Shown in pieces: positions 1 through 8,397 of a DNA stretch of 64,000 nucleotides. Below the pieces are notes generated by a model. That model had not been told where the DNA came from. It did no database searches and saw only the letters and a program-made list of their open reading frames with translations. The DNA is from Hoeflea_A sp965228435 (GTDB lineage: Bacteria; Pseudomonadota; Alphaproteobacteria; Rhizobiales; Rhizobiaceae), in NCBI GenBank assembly GCA_965228435.1, contig OZ245818.1, positions 3,534,001 through 3,598,000 on the forward strand. Direction: 5' to 3'. Numbering within the stretch: position 1 is the stretch's first letter; each line of letters starts with the position of its first letter. The position numbers and the translations under genes are program-made.

Positions 1-904
1 CCGTTTCGGACTCAAGGTCGGCGGCATCACGCTGTTCATCTTCGGCGGCGTCGCCGAACTGGAACAGGAACCGCGCAGCCCGGAATCAGAATTCTGGATT
101 GCCATCGCCGGACCTGTTATGAGCCTGGCTTTGGCTGGGCTTTCCTATCTGGCCCTGATTGCCGTCATCGGCGCTTCCGGGCCGGTGCGGGTGGTTCTCG
201 AATATCTTGGCCTGATCAATCTCATCCTGGCTGTCTTCAACCTGGTCCCGGCCTTTCCGCTCGACGGCGGGCGGGTGTTGCGGGCGGTGCTGTGGCATTT
301 CCAGAAGGATCTATTCAAGGCCACCCGGATCGCGAGCTTGCTCGGGACCGGGTTCGGTTTGCTGCTCATCGTCTCCGGCGTGCTGGCACTGTTCACGACC
401 AATCTCGTCGGAGGCTTCTGGCAGATCCTGATTGGATTCTTCATCGTCAATGCCTCACGCGGCAGCTACCAGCAGTTGGTCATCAAGGCCTCGCTGCAGG
501 ATCGTACTGTGCGTTCGTTGATGACTGCCTCGCCGGTCACCGCGGATGTCGGCACGAGTGTTCAATCGCTGGTCGACGACGTGATGCTGCCACGACATGT
601 CAGCTTCGTTCCGGTGATGGAGGGTGAACATCTGCTTGGGTATGTCGACACCGCGCTGGTCAATGGCATCGATCGAGAAAACTGGGCAGCCACCCAGCTT
701 GGCGACATTCTGGCCCCGTCCGACGAGACCAACACCGTCGCCATGGACATGCCCACGGACGCGTTGTTCGAAAAGATGGCGAAGAACGGCCAGCGCAAAT
801 GGCTCGTTGCCCGGGACGGTCGGCTGGAGGGCGTGATATCGCTCTCAGACCTGCTGTCCTATCTGGCCATCCGCCAGGGCTTGGGTGTCGGGCCAGGGCG
901 GTAG
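1..904 (+). CDS. Site-2 protease family (M50) membrane metallopeptidase with C-terminal CBS pair, 5' truncated
   Basis: The frame is open from base 2, so the start and the N-terminal HExxH zinc site lie outside the window. The visible part begins with the conserved FGGVAEL...EP.SP..EF.IAIAGP stretch of M50 proteases. Hydrophobic segments follow, then the second active-site motif in NLVPAFPLDGGRVLRA, whose Asp is a zinc ligand in this family. After the membrane part, roughly the last 120 residues form two CBS-type repeats (VRSLMTASPVTAD, and the segment ending LEGVISLSDLLSYL), which commonly bind adenine nucleotides. The family cleaves substrates within or near the inner membrane; the substrate here is unknown. 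It sits beside a UspA protein and a FixL-like kinase, which suggests a role in stress or low oxygen, but that is inference. Confidence 0.9.
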   Translation, partial: RFGLKVGGITLFIFGGVAELEQEPRSPESEFWIAIAGPVMSLALAGLSYLALIAVIGASGPVRVVLEYLGLINLILAVFNLVPAFPLDGGRVLRAVLWHFQKDLFKATRIASLLGTGFGLLLIVSGVLALFTTNLVGGFWQILIGFFIVNASRGSYQQLVIKASLQDRTVRSLMTASPVTADVGTSVQSLVDDVMLPRHVSFVPVMEGEHLLGYVDTALVNGIDRENWAATQLGDILAPSDETNTVAMDMPTDALFEKMAKNGQRKWLVARDGRLEGVISLSDLLSYLAIRQGLGVGPGR

Positions 905-938
905 GAGCGTCAGGTTGATGTGCTACCGCCTGAAGCGA

Positions 939-1205
939 CTACGGGCTGCAAAAGGGAAGGTCGCAGTCCACCTCGACAGGCAATCTCAGTGCATAACCGT
1001 CAATCTCGACCACAAAGGCAGAAGCGGCCAGCCACCACTTTCCGGTGCCGCCGCCTTTTTGAGCAGCGTCACACTTGTTTCCCAGATAGTAGACGGTCCC
1101 ATCCGCCAAGGTGACAATAGCGCCATGCTGGTTGCACTGAAAACCGGCAGCCGCTTGTGCTGCCGATGTGACGAAAAGTGCGATCAAGACCAGAACGATA
1201 TTCAT
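939..1205 (-). CDS. Small secreted hypothetical protein
   Basis: An 88-residue protein that starts with a clear Sec signal peptide: short N-terminus, hydrophobic core VLVLIALFVTSAA and a cleavage region AQA-A near residue 19. The mature part of about 69 residues holds four cysteines (FQC, NKC, VDC, PFC), which could form two disulfides in the periplasm. I recognise no family. It is convergent with the M50 protease gene and lies in the same orientation as the UspA gene upstream, 124 bases away. Signal peptide and even cysteine number make it a likely real gene; function unknown. Confidence 0.6.
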   Translation of the reverse strand: MNIVLVLIALFVTSAAQAAAGFQCNQHGAIVTLADGTVYYLGNKCDAAQKGGGTGKWWLAASAFVVEIDGYALRLPVEVDCDLPFCSP

Positions 1206-1329
1206 GGTTCACTCTGTCGGCATGGTTTGGCCGAAAAAGTGTACGCAATCGGGCAACCCGTGACTAGCGAGGATGCAAGGCAAAAGCGCACCCCGGCCAT
1301 TCGCAGCGCAAGGCCAGCCTCTGACTTTG

Positions 1330-2169
1330 TCAGTGCGAAAACAGCACCGGCAGTGTCATGTGTTCTAGCAGGTGGGTCGTCGTCGCACCGATGACGAAGT
1401 CGTAGAAGCGCGAATGGCCGAAGGCGCCTGAAACGATCAGGTCCGCGCCGCTTTCGTAGGCTTCGTTGAGCAGGGCATCGCCGATGGCAATGCCGCCGCT
1501 TTGCCAGTGGGCGACGCGAACGTCGACCTCATGCCGGCGCAGATTGTCAGCCACCGCTTCGGCGGTTTCGTTGAGATGATCGGCATTATCGGGCGAATGG
1601 GAGACCCACATGACGGTGGCCTCTCCGCCGCGCATGAAGGGGATGGCGTCGTGAACGGCGCGCGCGGCCTCACGGGTGGCGCTCCAGCCGATCATCACTT
1701 TGCGTCCGAAGCTTTCAAAAGTGCCGGCATTGGGCAGCACCAGAACGGGGCATCCGCATCCCATGATGACCTCACGCTGGATATCCGCCTGGTCGGCCCG
1801 GTCGTGATCGGGATCGGCCTGGGACATCAGCACCAGGTCGGCATAGCGGGCATGTTCGACATGGCGAATGCCGGCGCTGTCTGCGTTCGCATCGACCAGT
1901 GTCCAGTGTCCGGCAATGCCTTCGGCGCTCGTCACCCGCTCGAAGATCGCCCGAATGGCTTCCGCCTGTCGCTTCTGGGCGTCGGCGAACATCGACATGG
2001 CTTCCGGAGTCAGGTGAACGGAGACACCCGGGTGCATCGGCATCGACTGGTTCGTGTGCAGCCCGATGATGTGGGCATCGAACTGGCGCGCCAGAACGCA
2101 GGCGGCCCGCGACAGGCGTTCAGCGTTGGTCTCGGTTGTCAGACTGACGAGGATTGTCTTGTAAGTCAT
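1330..2169 (-). CDS. Universal stress protein, tandem UspA domains
   Basis: A cytoplasmic protein of 279 residues with two Usp folds. The first begins KTILVSLT at the N-terminus; the second begins RKVMIGWS near residue 150 and ends in the nucleotide-binding signature G-x2-G-x9-G (GAFGHS...VIGATTTHLL). The first half lacks a clean copy of that signature, which is usual for tandem proteins of this size. These proteins are typically induced by stress and, in several alphaproteobacteria, by oxygen limitation. An FNR/FixK-like box lies 147 bases upstream at 2316-2329 in the gap before the metal-transporter gene, supporting low-oxygen control. The start is ATG 2169. Confidence 0.92.
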   Translation of the reverse strand: MTYKTILVSLTTETNAERLSRAACVLARQFDAHIIGLHTNQSMPMHPGVSVHLTPEAMSMFADAQKRQAEAIRAIFERVTSAEGIAGHWTLVDANADSAGIRHVEHARYADLVLMSQADPDHDRADQADIQREVIMGCGCPVLVLPNAGTFESFGRKVMIGWSATREAARAVHDAIPFMRGGEATVMWVSHSPDNADHLNETAEAVADNLRRHEVDVRVAHWQSGGIAIGDALLNEAYESGADLIVSGAFGHSRFYDFVIGATTTHLLEHMTLPVLFSH

Positions 2170-2192
2170 CGCTTCATTCCATTCGAAAAACC

Positions 2193-2204
2193 GCCGGCGC
2201 CGGC
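2193..2204. repeat. 12-bp GC palindrome upstream of the universal stress gene
   Basis: GCCGGCGCCGGC is a perfect self-complementary 12-mer about 24 bases upstream of the UspA start. It may be chance in high-GC DNA or may form a hairpin in the 5' leader. No T tract follows on either strand. Confidence 0.3.
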
Positions 2205-2315
2205 GATTGTGCCGGTCGACAGGCTCGGGACGCCTCGATCAACCGGCTTGACGCCGCCTGAGCGAGAGCGAAATCCCTCATAGTTTCAGTCTGACGTGTC
2301 GCCCGCCTGCTCGCT

Positions 2316-2329
2316 TTGAGATGGATCAA
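2316..2329. promoter_or_regulatory. FNR/FixK-type box (TTGAG-ATGG-ATCAA)
   Basis: The 14-mer matches the TTGAT-N4-ATCAA consensus of FNR/FixK regulators at nine of ten fixed positions. It lies in the gap between the VIT1/CCC1 stop and the UspA gene, about 147 bases before the UspA start. An independent box with the same half-sites occurs at 3150-3163. A FixK-like regulator is encoded at 29906-30589. Confidence 0.6.
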
Positions 2330-2374
2330 GAACGTCCAAACCAAGATGACGCCATCCGTCCGATATCGATCCGA

Positions 2375-3100
2375 TCAGGGTATTTGCCCGGTCAAGGTGC
2401 CGATCCAGGCGCCCGCGCCATAGGCAATGATGGCGGCGGCAGCGCCGATCGACAACGTCTCGGCACCTGACCGCCACCAGGAGGCCAGGGCCCAGCGGCT
2501 TTTCAAGGCGCCGATGGCGAAGAAAGTCGCAGCAGTCATGGCGATCGCCAGCGTGAACGGATTGGCGCTGCCGAACAGGAAGGGAAGCAACGGCACGAGC
2601 CCGCACAACACGAACGAAACAAAAGTGACGGCGGCGGCAGGAAGCGGCCGAGGATCTTCCGGTTGCGTGCCGTATTCATCGACCAGCATCAGGTCGATCC
2701 AGGTTCTCTCGTCGGCGGTGATGGCGTCGACGGCCTGTTCGAGCACATCGCCCGAAAGCCCCTTGCGCTGCAGGATCTGCCGCACCTCTTCGCGTTCGCC
2801 TTCCGGAACCTCGCGAATGTGGCGCCGTTCGATCTCGCGCAGCCGACGGATGTTGTCAATTTCGGTCTTGGTCGCGGAGTAGTTGCCGGCGGCCATGGAA
2901 AAACCGTCTGCCAGGACGTTGGCGATGCCCAGCGCAATGATGACTATGTGGGAAAACCCGGCCCCTTCCACACCGGCAACAATGGCAAATGTGGTGACGG
3001 CGCCGTCAATGCCGCCATAGACGAAATCCCTCAGATGGCCACGCCCGGGCGGCCGGGAAATTCTGTCATGCACTTCCTGGGGGCTGTGGCCGTGTTCCAT
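2375..3100 (-). CDS. VIT1/CCC1 family metal transporter
   Basis: Predicted inner-membrane transporter of iron or manganese, about 241 residues from ATG 3100. The N-terminal helix carries the family signature LRDFVYGGIDGAVTTFAIVAG, followed by GIANVLADGFSMAAGNYSATK. A cytosolic metal-binding segment rich in Glu and Arg follows (residues about 80-140), then three C-terminal membrane helices. The frame stays open far upstream, but that part lies antisense to the divergent kinase gene and is unrelated to the family. ATG 3100 has a GGGA sequence at suitable spacing and gives a family-like N-terminus (MEHGHSPQEV); ATG 3124 and 3115 are alternatives. A FixK-type box lies just upstream at 3150-3163. 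Plant, yeast and some bacterial homologues move ferrous iron or manganese; specificity here is not visible. Confidence 0.88.
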   Translation of the reverse strand: MEHGHSPQEVHDRISRPPGRGHLRDFVYGGIDGAVTTFAIVAGVEGAGFSHIVIIALGIANVLADGFSMAAGNYSATKTEIDNIRRLREIERRHIREVPEGEREEVRQILQRKGLSGDVLEQAVDAITADERTWIDLMLVDEYGTQPEDPRPLPAAAVTFVSFVLCGLVPLLPFLFGSANPFTLAIAMTAATFFAIGALKSRWALASWWRSGAETLSIGAAAAIIAYGAGAWIGTLTGQIP

Positions 3101-3149
3101 CCGTCCGGTTCCCATCCCGGCCATTGTGCCGTGTCGCCCGATCTCCGCC

Positions 3150-3163
3150 TTGAGCCAGATCAA
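3150..3163. promoter_or_regulatory. FNR/FixK-type box (TTGAG-CCAG-ATCAA) between divergent transporter and kinase genes
   Basis: Same half-sites as the box at 2316-2329, with a different 4-base spacer. Its centre is about 57 bases from the transporter start at 3100 and about 82 from the kinase start at 3239, so it could activate either gene at a class-II position. This would place both genes in a FixK/FNR regulon. Matching is by eye to the known consensus. Confidence 0.62.
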
Positions 3164-3238
3164 TCGAACCTGCCTGGGCTGTTGCAACGCCGCTGCCGGT
3201 CGTGCATCAATCGGGCCTGCCGGCGTGGGGATCTGTCG

Positions 3239-4807
3239 ATGGCACGAAAGAAAAGCGAAAAACTCAACGAGACAGGCAATCTCCAGGCGTTGCTTGACGC
3301 GGCCGTCGACGCCATCATCACCATCGACGAGCAGGGGACGATCCGTTCCGCCAATCGGTCGGCGACCGCACTGTTCGGCTATGGCCAGGCGGACATGGCC
3401 GGGCGCAACGTGTCCATGCTGATGCCCGGGCCGATAGCTGCGGAGCACGATGGTTACATCCACCGCTACCTGAAGTCCGGGGAACGGCGCATCATCGGTA
3501 TCGGTCGCGAGGTGCAGGGTCTCAAGAAGGACGGCACGGTGTTTCCGATGCACCTGTCGGTCGGTGAGTTCACCGACGGTCGGACGGTCTATTTCTGCGG
3601 CATCGTTCATGACCTGACGGCGCGCAAGCAGGCGGAGCGCGTGCTGGCGCGGTCCCAGCGCATGGAGGCGGTGGGACAGCTGACCGGCGGGGTTGCCCAT
3701 GATTTCAACAACCTTCTGACCGTGATCACCGGCAATCTGGAACTCCTTGAAATGCAACTGGAGGAGCCGCGGCATCTCGAATTGCTGCACGAGGCGCAAG
3801 CCGCCGCCGAGATGGGAGCTGGTCTGACCAACCAGTTGCTGGCGTTTGCCCGGCGCAGCGTCCTGCAGCCGGAAGTGGTCAATATCAACCGGCTGATCGG
3901 CAACCTGAGTGGCATGCTGAAGCGCACCCTCGGCAGCCACATTGAATACGGTACTTCGATGGTTCACGAGCTTTGGGCGACACGTGTCGATCCCGGCCAG
4001 GTCGAAACGGCATTGCTGAACCTTGCCGTCAACGCCCGTGATGCCATGCCCTCAGGGGGCCGCCTCATGGTCGAGACCCGCAATGCCGCGCTCGATGAGG
4101 ACTACGCGGCGCGTGAGGTCGATCTGGAACCCGGCGAATATGTGCGCGTCTCGGTTTCGGATACGGGAACAGGCATGCCGGACGATATCCTGCAAAGGGT
4201 ATTCGAGCCCTTTTTCACCACCAAGCAGGAAGCCCGTGGCACCGGCCTCGGCCTGTCGATGGTCTATGGCTTTGCCAAGCAGTCCGGCGGCAATGCGACG
4301 ATCTATTCGGAAGTCGGTTTCGGCACCACCGTCAACATCTATCTGCCGCGCCATGAGGCTGCCGATGATCCGGCCGAGATGGCGATCGAGACCGCGGGAG
4401 AGGCGGCGCTGGAAGGCAGGGGCGAGCTGATCCTCGTCGTCGAAGACGATCCGAAGGTTCGACGTCTGACCGTGGACCGGCTGAAGGCGCTCAACTATCG
4501 CACCCTGGCCGCACAGGATGGTCGAGAGGCGCTAGAGCTGCTGCGCGATACGCCCGGAATAGATCTGGTGTTCAGCGACCTGGTGATGCCGGGCGGTGTT
4601 TCGGGCTACGAAGTGGCTGATCGGGTGCAGAGAGAATATCCCCGCATCGCCGTGCTGCTGACGTCCGGTTACGCGGAGGACCTGGTGCATTCCGAGGAAC
4701 TGTCGCAGCGCGCTGTCAATCTGCTGCGAAAGCCCTACCGGCAGGCCGAGCTGGCCCGGCGTTTGCGCGAGGCGCTGTCGCAGGAAAATGGCGATCAGAA
4801 CGGGTGA
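3239..4807 (+). CDS. fixL: FixL-like heme-PAS hybrid sensor histidine kinase with C-terminal receiver
   Basis: A soluble protein of 522 residues with no membrane segment. Residues about 12-128 form a PAS domain very close to FixL. It has H70, then R76 and R90, in the same spacing as the heme ligand H200 and residues R206 and R220 of Bradyrhizobium FixL, within HDGYIHRY...IIGIGREV. A HisKA region carries H154 in GGVAHDFNN. The ATPase domain has N266 (NLAVNARDAM), D308 (SDTGTGMP) and GTGLGLS at 334-340. A receiver domain at about 395-512 has acidic residues E402-D404, phospho-acceptor D447 and K498. The predicted role is oxygen sensing with phosphorelay. ATG 3239 is chosen because of the GGGGA site upstream and because the earlier open frame is antisense to the transporter gene. 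No fixJ-like gene is adjacent; the layout matches hybrid hFixL proteins. Confidence 0.9.
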   Translation: MARKKSEKLNETGNLQALLDAAVDAIITIDEQGTIRSANRSATALFGYGQADMAGRNVSMLMPGPIAAEHDGYIHRYLKSGERRIIGIGREVQGLKKDGTVFPMHLSVGEFTDGRTVYFCGIVHDLTARKQAERVLARSQRMEAVGQLTGGVAHDFNNLLTVITGNLELLEMQLEEPRHLELLHEAQAAAEMGAGLTNQLLAFARRSVLQPEVVNINRLIGNLSGMLKRTLGSHIEYGTSMVHELWATRVDPGQVETALLNLAVNARDAMPSGGRLMVETRNAALDEDYAAREVDLEPGEYVRVSVSDTGTGMPDDILQRVFEPFFTTKQEARGTGLGLSMVYGFAKQSGGNATIYSEVGFGTTVNIYLPRHEAADDPAEMAIETAGEAALEGRGELILVVEDDPKVRRLTVDRLKALNYRTLAAQDGREALELLRDTPGIDLVFSDLVMPGGVSGYEVADRVQREYPRIAVLLTSGYAEDLVHSEELSQRAVNLLRKPYRQAELARRLREALSQENGDQNG

Positions 4808-5224
4808 TCAGCCCTGACGGAAACGAGCGACCAATTCTTCCGGCAAGGGGGATGACTTAAGGGCGCCGGTTTCCGGATCGCGGACGGTCCAGACACGGGT
4901 TTCGAAGCCCTCGACGCAAAGCGCATCGCCCTTGCGCAAGATGTGGCGAATGTCGAAACTGGAGCGCCGGATCTCGGCGATCGTCGAGGTGATCTCCACG
5001 GTGTCACCGTAGCTGCAAGGCGCCCGAAACGTCGCTCGGGTATCGACAAGCGGGCAACCGGCGGCGCCGAAATGTGCGAGCATCTCCTGTTTGGGCCAGC
5101 CCGCCGCCTCGTAGAGCATGGTCGTCGAATGGTCGAACCAGCTGAAGAAGTTCGGGTTGAAAACGATGCCGGCGGGATCGCAATCGCCCCATTCGACCCG
5201 CCGCGATAGCGTGTTTGACAGCAT
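4808..5224 (-). CDS. Acyl-CoA thioesterase, 4-hydroxybenzoyl-CoA thioesterase family
   Basis: A hot-dog-fold protein of 138 residues. The N-terminal motif WGDCDPAGIVFNPNFFSWFD contains the catalytic Asp of the Pseudomonas 4-hydroxybenzoyl-CoA thioesterase class (DPAGIVF.P). The helix LYEAAGWP and strand pattern DTRATFRAPCSYGDTVEI also fit. It would hydrolyse an aromatic or short acyl-CoA in the cytoplasm. Its stop abuts the stop of the kinase gene in convergent orientation. The next catabolic-type genes (tctA and others) share its strand but lie 183 bases upstream, so co-transcription is uncertain. Substrate not deducible. Confidence 0.87.
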   Translation of the reverse strand: MLSNTLSRRVEWGDCDPAGIVFNPNFFSWFDHSTTMLYEAAGWPKQEMLAHFGAAGCPLVDTRATFRAPCSYGDTVEITSTIAEIRRSSFDIRHILRKGDALCVEGFETRVWTVRDPETGALKSSPLPEELVARFRQG

Positions 5225-5407
5225 CTCTTCCTTGCTCCTGTGATCGCCCGTGAGGAGGTGGACTCCAGCAGGTGTCTGCCCGGTTTCTCGAACCCCAATC
5301 AGAGGACTTGAGCCTTTGCGTCAAGCGAATTTTTCGGAACAGGAAAGCTTGAGACCCGCTTCTTGCTATTCAGCGAGTCAACTGACTTGGAATTTGTACC
5401 GACAATC

Positions 5408-6931
5408 TCAGTCGAGAGTGTCTTCGACTTCCTTGGTCTCGCCGACTTTGTTGCGGGCGAGGAACCAGATCACGGCAGCCACCGACAGGACCAGCAGAGC
5501 CACGGCCACCGGATAACGGATGATCTGCGTTGGATCGCCATTGGTGAGCGCGAGCATCTGCGAAATCGAGATCTCGAAGCGTGGGCCGAGGAAGAAGGCG
5601 ATGATAAAGATGACCAGCGAATATCCGAACGCCGACATCAGGTAGCCGATCACGGCGAACACCAACATGACGCCGACGCCGAACAGTCCGCTGGTCGCCA
5701 TCGAGACGCCGACGATGCACAGGAGCAGCGCAGACGAGAAGATGATCGATTCGGGCGCGGAAACCACCTTGACCCAGAGGCGCAGGCCAACCTGTCCGAT
5801 CCACAGATTGATGAAATTGGCCATGATCATGGCGCCGAACAGTCCATAGACGAGCCGGCCCTGGTTCTCGAAAAGCAGCGGTCCGGGCTGAAGCCCGTGG
5901 ATCATGAAGGCGCTGATGATCAGCGCGGCGCCGACGCTTCCCGGAATGCCGAGCGTTAGCAGCGGGATCAGGTTGGCGCCGACGACCGCTGAGTTGGCGG
6001 ATTCGGCCGCTGCGATGCCCTGGATGTTGCCCTTGCCGAAGCTTTGCGGATCTTTCGCCGAGGCCTTGGTGAAGGCATAGGACATGAAGGCGGCGGCCGT
6101 CGAGCCGATGCCGGGCAGGGCGCCAAGAATGGTTCCCGTTACGGCGCCGCGCAGCATCGTGTAGCGGCATGACCAGTATTCGGCCCAGGTCACCCTTTGG
6201 TCGTCCGGATTTCCTGTGTCCCTGACCTCGATAGTCGACCCGACGGAGCTGTCGCTCTCCGCCAGCCGCTTGAGAATTTCGGAAATGGCCAGCATGCCGA
6301 TAGCGACAGAGGCCAGAGGCAAGCCGTCATAGAGATCCCACATGCCGAAGATGAGTCGCGGCGTGTAATTCTCCGGGTCGCTGCCGATCGAGGCGAAGAG
6401 CAGGCCGAGAGCAGCGGCAATGATCCCTTTTATGAGCGATTCACCGACCAGGCCTGCCAGGACCGAGAAGGCGAAAATCATCAGGGCAACGATTTCGACC
6501 GGTCCCATGCGCAGCGCCAGAATGGCGAGCGGCGCCGACACCGTGATCAGGACGATGTCGCTGAACGTGTCGCCGGTGACCGATGAAAACAACGCCATCT
6601 TGGTCGCCTTCAGAGGCTTGCCCTTGCGGGCGAGCGGATAGCCGTCAAGCGCCGTTGCCGCGGCATCCGGTGTGCCCGGCGTGTTCATCAGCACAGCAGG
6701 CACGGCGCCGCCGACAAGGCCGCCCTTGTTGACCCCGACAAGGAAAGCGATGGCCACCAGCGGATCGAGCGCGAAGGTGAAAGGAATGGCAATGGCCATC
6801 GCCATCACCGGACCGATGCCCGGAACAGCGCCGACGAATTGTCCGACGACAACGCCGAACAGCACGAAGAAGAGGTTCGTCAGGGAAAACGCGTCGCCGA
6901 AACCGGCGAGGATGACGGAAAAATCAACCAT
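5408..6931 (-). CDS. tctA: Tripartite tricarboxylate transporter large membrane subunit TctA
   Basis: 507 residues, the usual size of TctA, with about a dozen hydrophobic segments. The N-terminal signature GVVVGQFVGAVPGIGPVMAMAIAIP and the internal repeat GAVTGTILGALPGIGSTAAAFMSYAFTK are both diagnostic for the family. It forms the large channel of an ion-driven, binding-protein-dependent importer in the inner membrane. It begins 4 bases after the tctB stop, so translation is probably coupled. It is the last gene of the marR-tctC-tctB-tctA unit. Confidence 0.96.
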   Translation of the reverse strand: MVDFSVILAGFGDAFSLTNLFFVLFGVVVGQFVGAVPGIGPVMAMAIAIPFTFALDPLVAIAFLVGVNKGGLVGGAVPAVLMNTPGTPDAAATALDGYPLARKGKPLKATKMALFSSVTGDTFSDIVLITVSAPLAILALRMGPVEIVALMIFAFSVLAGLVGESLIKGIIAAALGLLFASIGSDPENYTPRLIFGMWDLYDGLPLASVAIGMLAISEILKRLAESDSSVGSTIEVRDTGNPDDQRVTWAEYWSCRYTMLRGAVTGTILGALPGIGSTAAAFMSYAFTKASAKDPQSFGKGNIQGIAAAESANSAVVGANLIPLLTLGIPGSVGAALIISAFMIHGLQPGPLLFENQGRLVYGLFGAMIMANFINLWIGQVGLRLWVKVVSAPESIIFSSALLLCIVGVSMATSGLFGVGVMLVFAVIGYLMSAFGYSLVIFIIAFFLGPRFEISISQMLALTNGDPTQIIRYPVAVALLVLSVAAVIWFLARNKVGETKEVEDTLD

Positions 6932-6935
6932 GGTG

Positions 6936-7358
6936 TTATGGCAAAGCCCGGTCGAGCAGTTGCACGACGAAGAACCAGATGGCGGCCGGCATCGCGATCA
7001 CGCCACCTGCTAGCCAAAGCGGTCGTCTTTCGCCGATGATCAGCATCATGACCAACGCCAACACCGGAGCGACATAGATGAAGCCGAACCATGACATGGC
7101 GTAGATTGCTGCCGCCAGGATCGCTACATACATGGCCGTTTTCAGAAAGTAACGGCCACTCGGCGGTTGATGGGTGGTCGGTTTGAGCATCAGCAGACCG
7201 CCGCAGACCGCGATGACGATGGAAATCGCGTTGGGCAGGGTATTGGGCGCCAGGTTCCCGCCCTCGACCTGTTCGACATAGGTCGGGATCACGAGAAAAT
7301 AGACGGCCAGCCCAAACAGCAGAAAGAAGGCGCCGGTCAGCCGATCCGAAGATGTCAT
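6936..7358 (-). CDS. tctB: Tripartite tricarboxylate transporter small membrane subunit TctB
   Basis: A 140-residue protein with four hydrophobic segments (FFLLFGLAVYFLVI, IVIAVCGGLLML, MYVAILAAAIYAMSWFGFIYVAPVLALVMML, and the C-terminal one), the usual TctB topology. The start ATG 7358 is preceded by GGGAGGG. It pairs with TctA as the small membrane subunit. A 9-bp GC hairpin lies in the 51-base gap between tctC and this gene. Confidence 0.93.
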   Translation of the reverse strand: MTSSDRLTGAFFLLFGLAVYFLVIPTYVEQVEGGNLAPNTLPNAISIVIAVCGGLLMLKPTTHQPPSGRYFLKTAMYVAILAAAIYAMSWFGFIYVAPVLALVMMLIIGERRPLWLAGGVIAMPAAIWFFVVQLLDRALP

Positions 7359-7380
7359 GGGACCCTCCCGCCTGAAGCGC

Positions 7381-7402
7381 CCCCGCCGCCGGAGCGGCGG
7401 GG
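7381..7402 (-). repeat. Intercistronic GC hairpin after the binding-protein gene tctC
   Basis: CCCCGCCGC at 7381-7389 pairs perfectly with GCGGCGGGG at 7394-7402 around a 4-base loop. It lies between the tctC stop and the tctB start. No T tract follows, so it is more likely an mRNA-stabilising or partial-termination element than a full terminator. Confidence 0.6.
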
Positions 7403-7409
7403 TTCAAGA

Positions 7410-8357
7410 TTACTTCTGGAAAAGCACTTTGACGTTGTCGAGGCCGTCGACCAGCATCGTCTTTGTGCCGTCCGGTCCCAGGTTCAAAGGCTTGCCCTTG
7501 GTGGCATTGCCAACGATTTCCGCCATCTCGGGCGACTTCATTGCTTCGTCGATGGCCGCACTGATGGCCTTTACCGCGTCCGGCGAGGTTCCCTTTGTGG
7601 TGGCCAGGAAGAAATACGGATCGACATAGGCTTTGACACCCGACTCGGTGAACGTCTTGACGTCCGGTTCGTAGCTGAGGCGCTCCGCATTGGCAGCCGC
7701 GATCACCTTCATGTCACCGGATTCGGCATAGGGCAGATGCTCGCCGGAACTGAAGCCGGCCAGAACCTGACCGCCGAGGATCAGTTTCATCGTTTCGGCA
7801 CCGCCCTTGGTGGAGACCATGTTGAATTGGGCGCCGGTCTCGCGGGCCGTAACATCCATGAGCAGCTTCTGCGGCGGCGCGCCAAAGGCAACCGGCAGAT
7901 TGCCCTGTTCCTTGGCATAGGCGACCAGACCTTCGAGATCATCGAAGGGCGCATCCTTGCTGGCGACCAGGGCCAGTTCGGCCTTGGATATGGTGCCGAG
8001 GTAATCAAAGCTGTCGAGGTCGAATTCGAGCTGATCGCCACGGTTCACCAGATTGACCAGGATCGGCATGTTGACGCCGAGGCCGATGACCTTGCCGCGC
8101 GGCGGCATCTTGGCGATGCCGGTGAACATGGCGACGCCGCCGCCACCGGTCTTGTTTTCGGCGACGATGTTCCAGCCGGTCTGGTCTTCCATCACCTTGG
8201 CGAGCACCCGACCCATGGTGTCGGTCGAGCCTCCGGCACCAAATCCGATCTGCAGCTTCAGCGGGCCATCCGGCTTCCAGTCGTCAGCGTTGGCAACACC
8301 GGCGGCCAGCAGGGCAGCACCCGCGACGAGGCCGGTCAAAAGTTTCGTGAGTTTCAT
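7410..8357 (-). CDS. tctC: Periplasmic substrate-binding protein TctC (Bug family)
   Basis: 315 residues with a signal peptide (KLLTGLVAGAALLAAGVANA, cleaved near residue 24). The mature protein starts DDWKPDGPLKLQIGFGAGGSTDTMGRVLAK, the conserved first ligand loop of TctC/Bug proteins. The second lobe has FGAPPQKLLMDVTARETGAQFNMVSTKGGAETMKLILGGQV, also typical. It captures a carboxylate in the periplasm and hands it to TctAB. The start ATG 8357 has GGGAGGAAA upstream. Ligand unknown; the divergent aminotransferase and ThDP enzyme hint at an amino acid or 2-oxo acid. Confidence 0.94.
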   Translation of the reverse strand: MKLTKLLTGLVAGAALLAAGVANADDWKPDGPLKLQIGFGAGGSTDTMGRVLAKVMEDQTGWNIVAENKTGGGGVAMFTGIAKMPPRGKVIGLGVNMPILVNLVNRGDQLEFDLDSFDYLGTISKAELALVASKDAPFDDLEGLVAYAKEQGNLPVAFGAPPQKLLMDVTARETGAQFNMVSTKGGAETMKLILGGQVLAGFSSGEHLPYAESGDMKVIAAANAERLSYEPDVKTFTESGVKAYVDPYFFLATTKGTSPDAVKAISAAIDEAMKSPEMAEIVGNATKGKPLNLGPDGTKTMLVDGLDNVKVLFQK

Positions 8358-8397
8358 GATGATTTCCTCCCTTGGAAGCAGTTTGATTGAATTCCGA

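Noticed and set aside
3101..3967. Long in-frame N-terminal extension of the CCC1-like protein on the minus strand
   Set aside because: It is antisense to the kinase gene, unrelated to the transporter family and has no ribosome site; the family N-terminus begins near ATG 3100.
5376..5387. AGTCA-AC-TGACT hairpin downstream of tctA
   Set aside because: Five base pairs with a 2-base loop is too short to be meaningful; no T run follows. The 183-base gap at 5225-5407 otherwise shows nothing.
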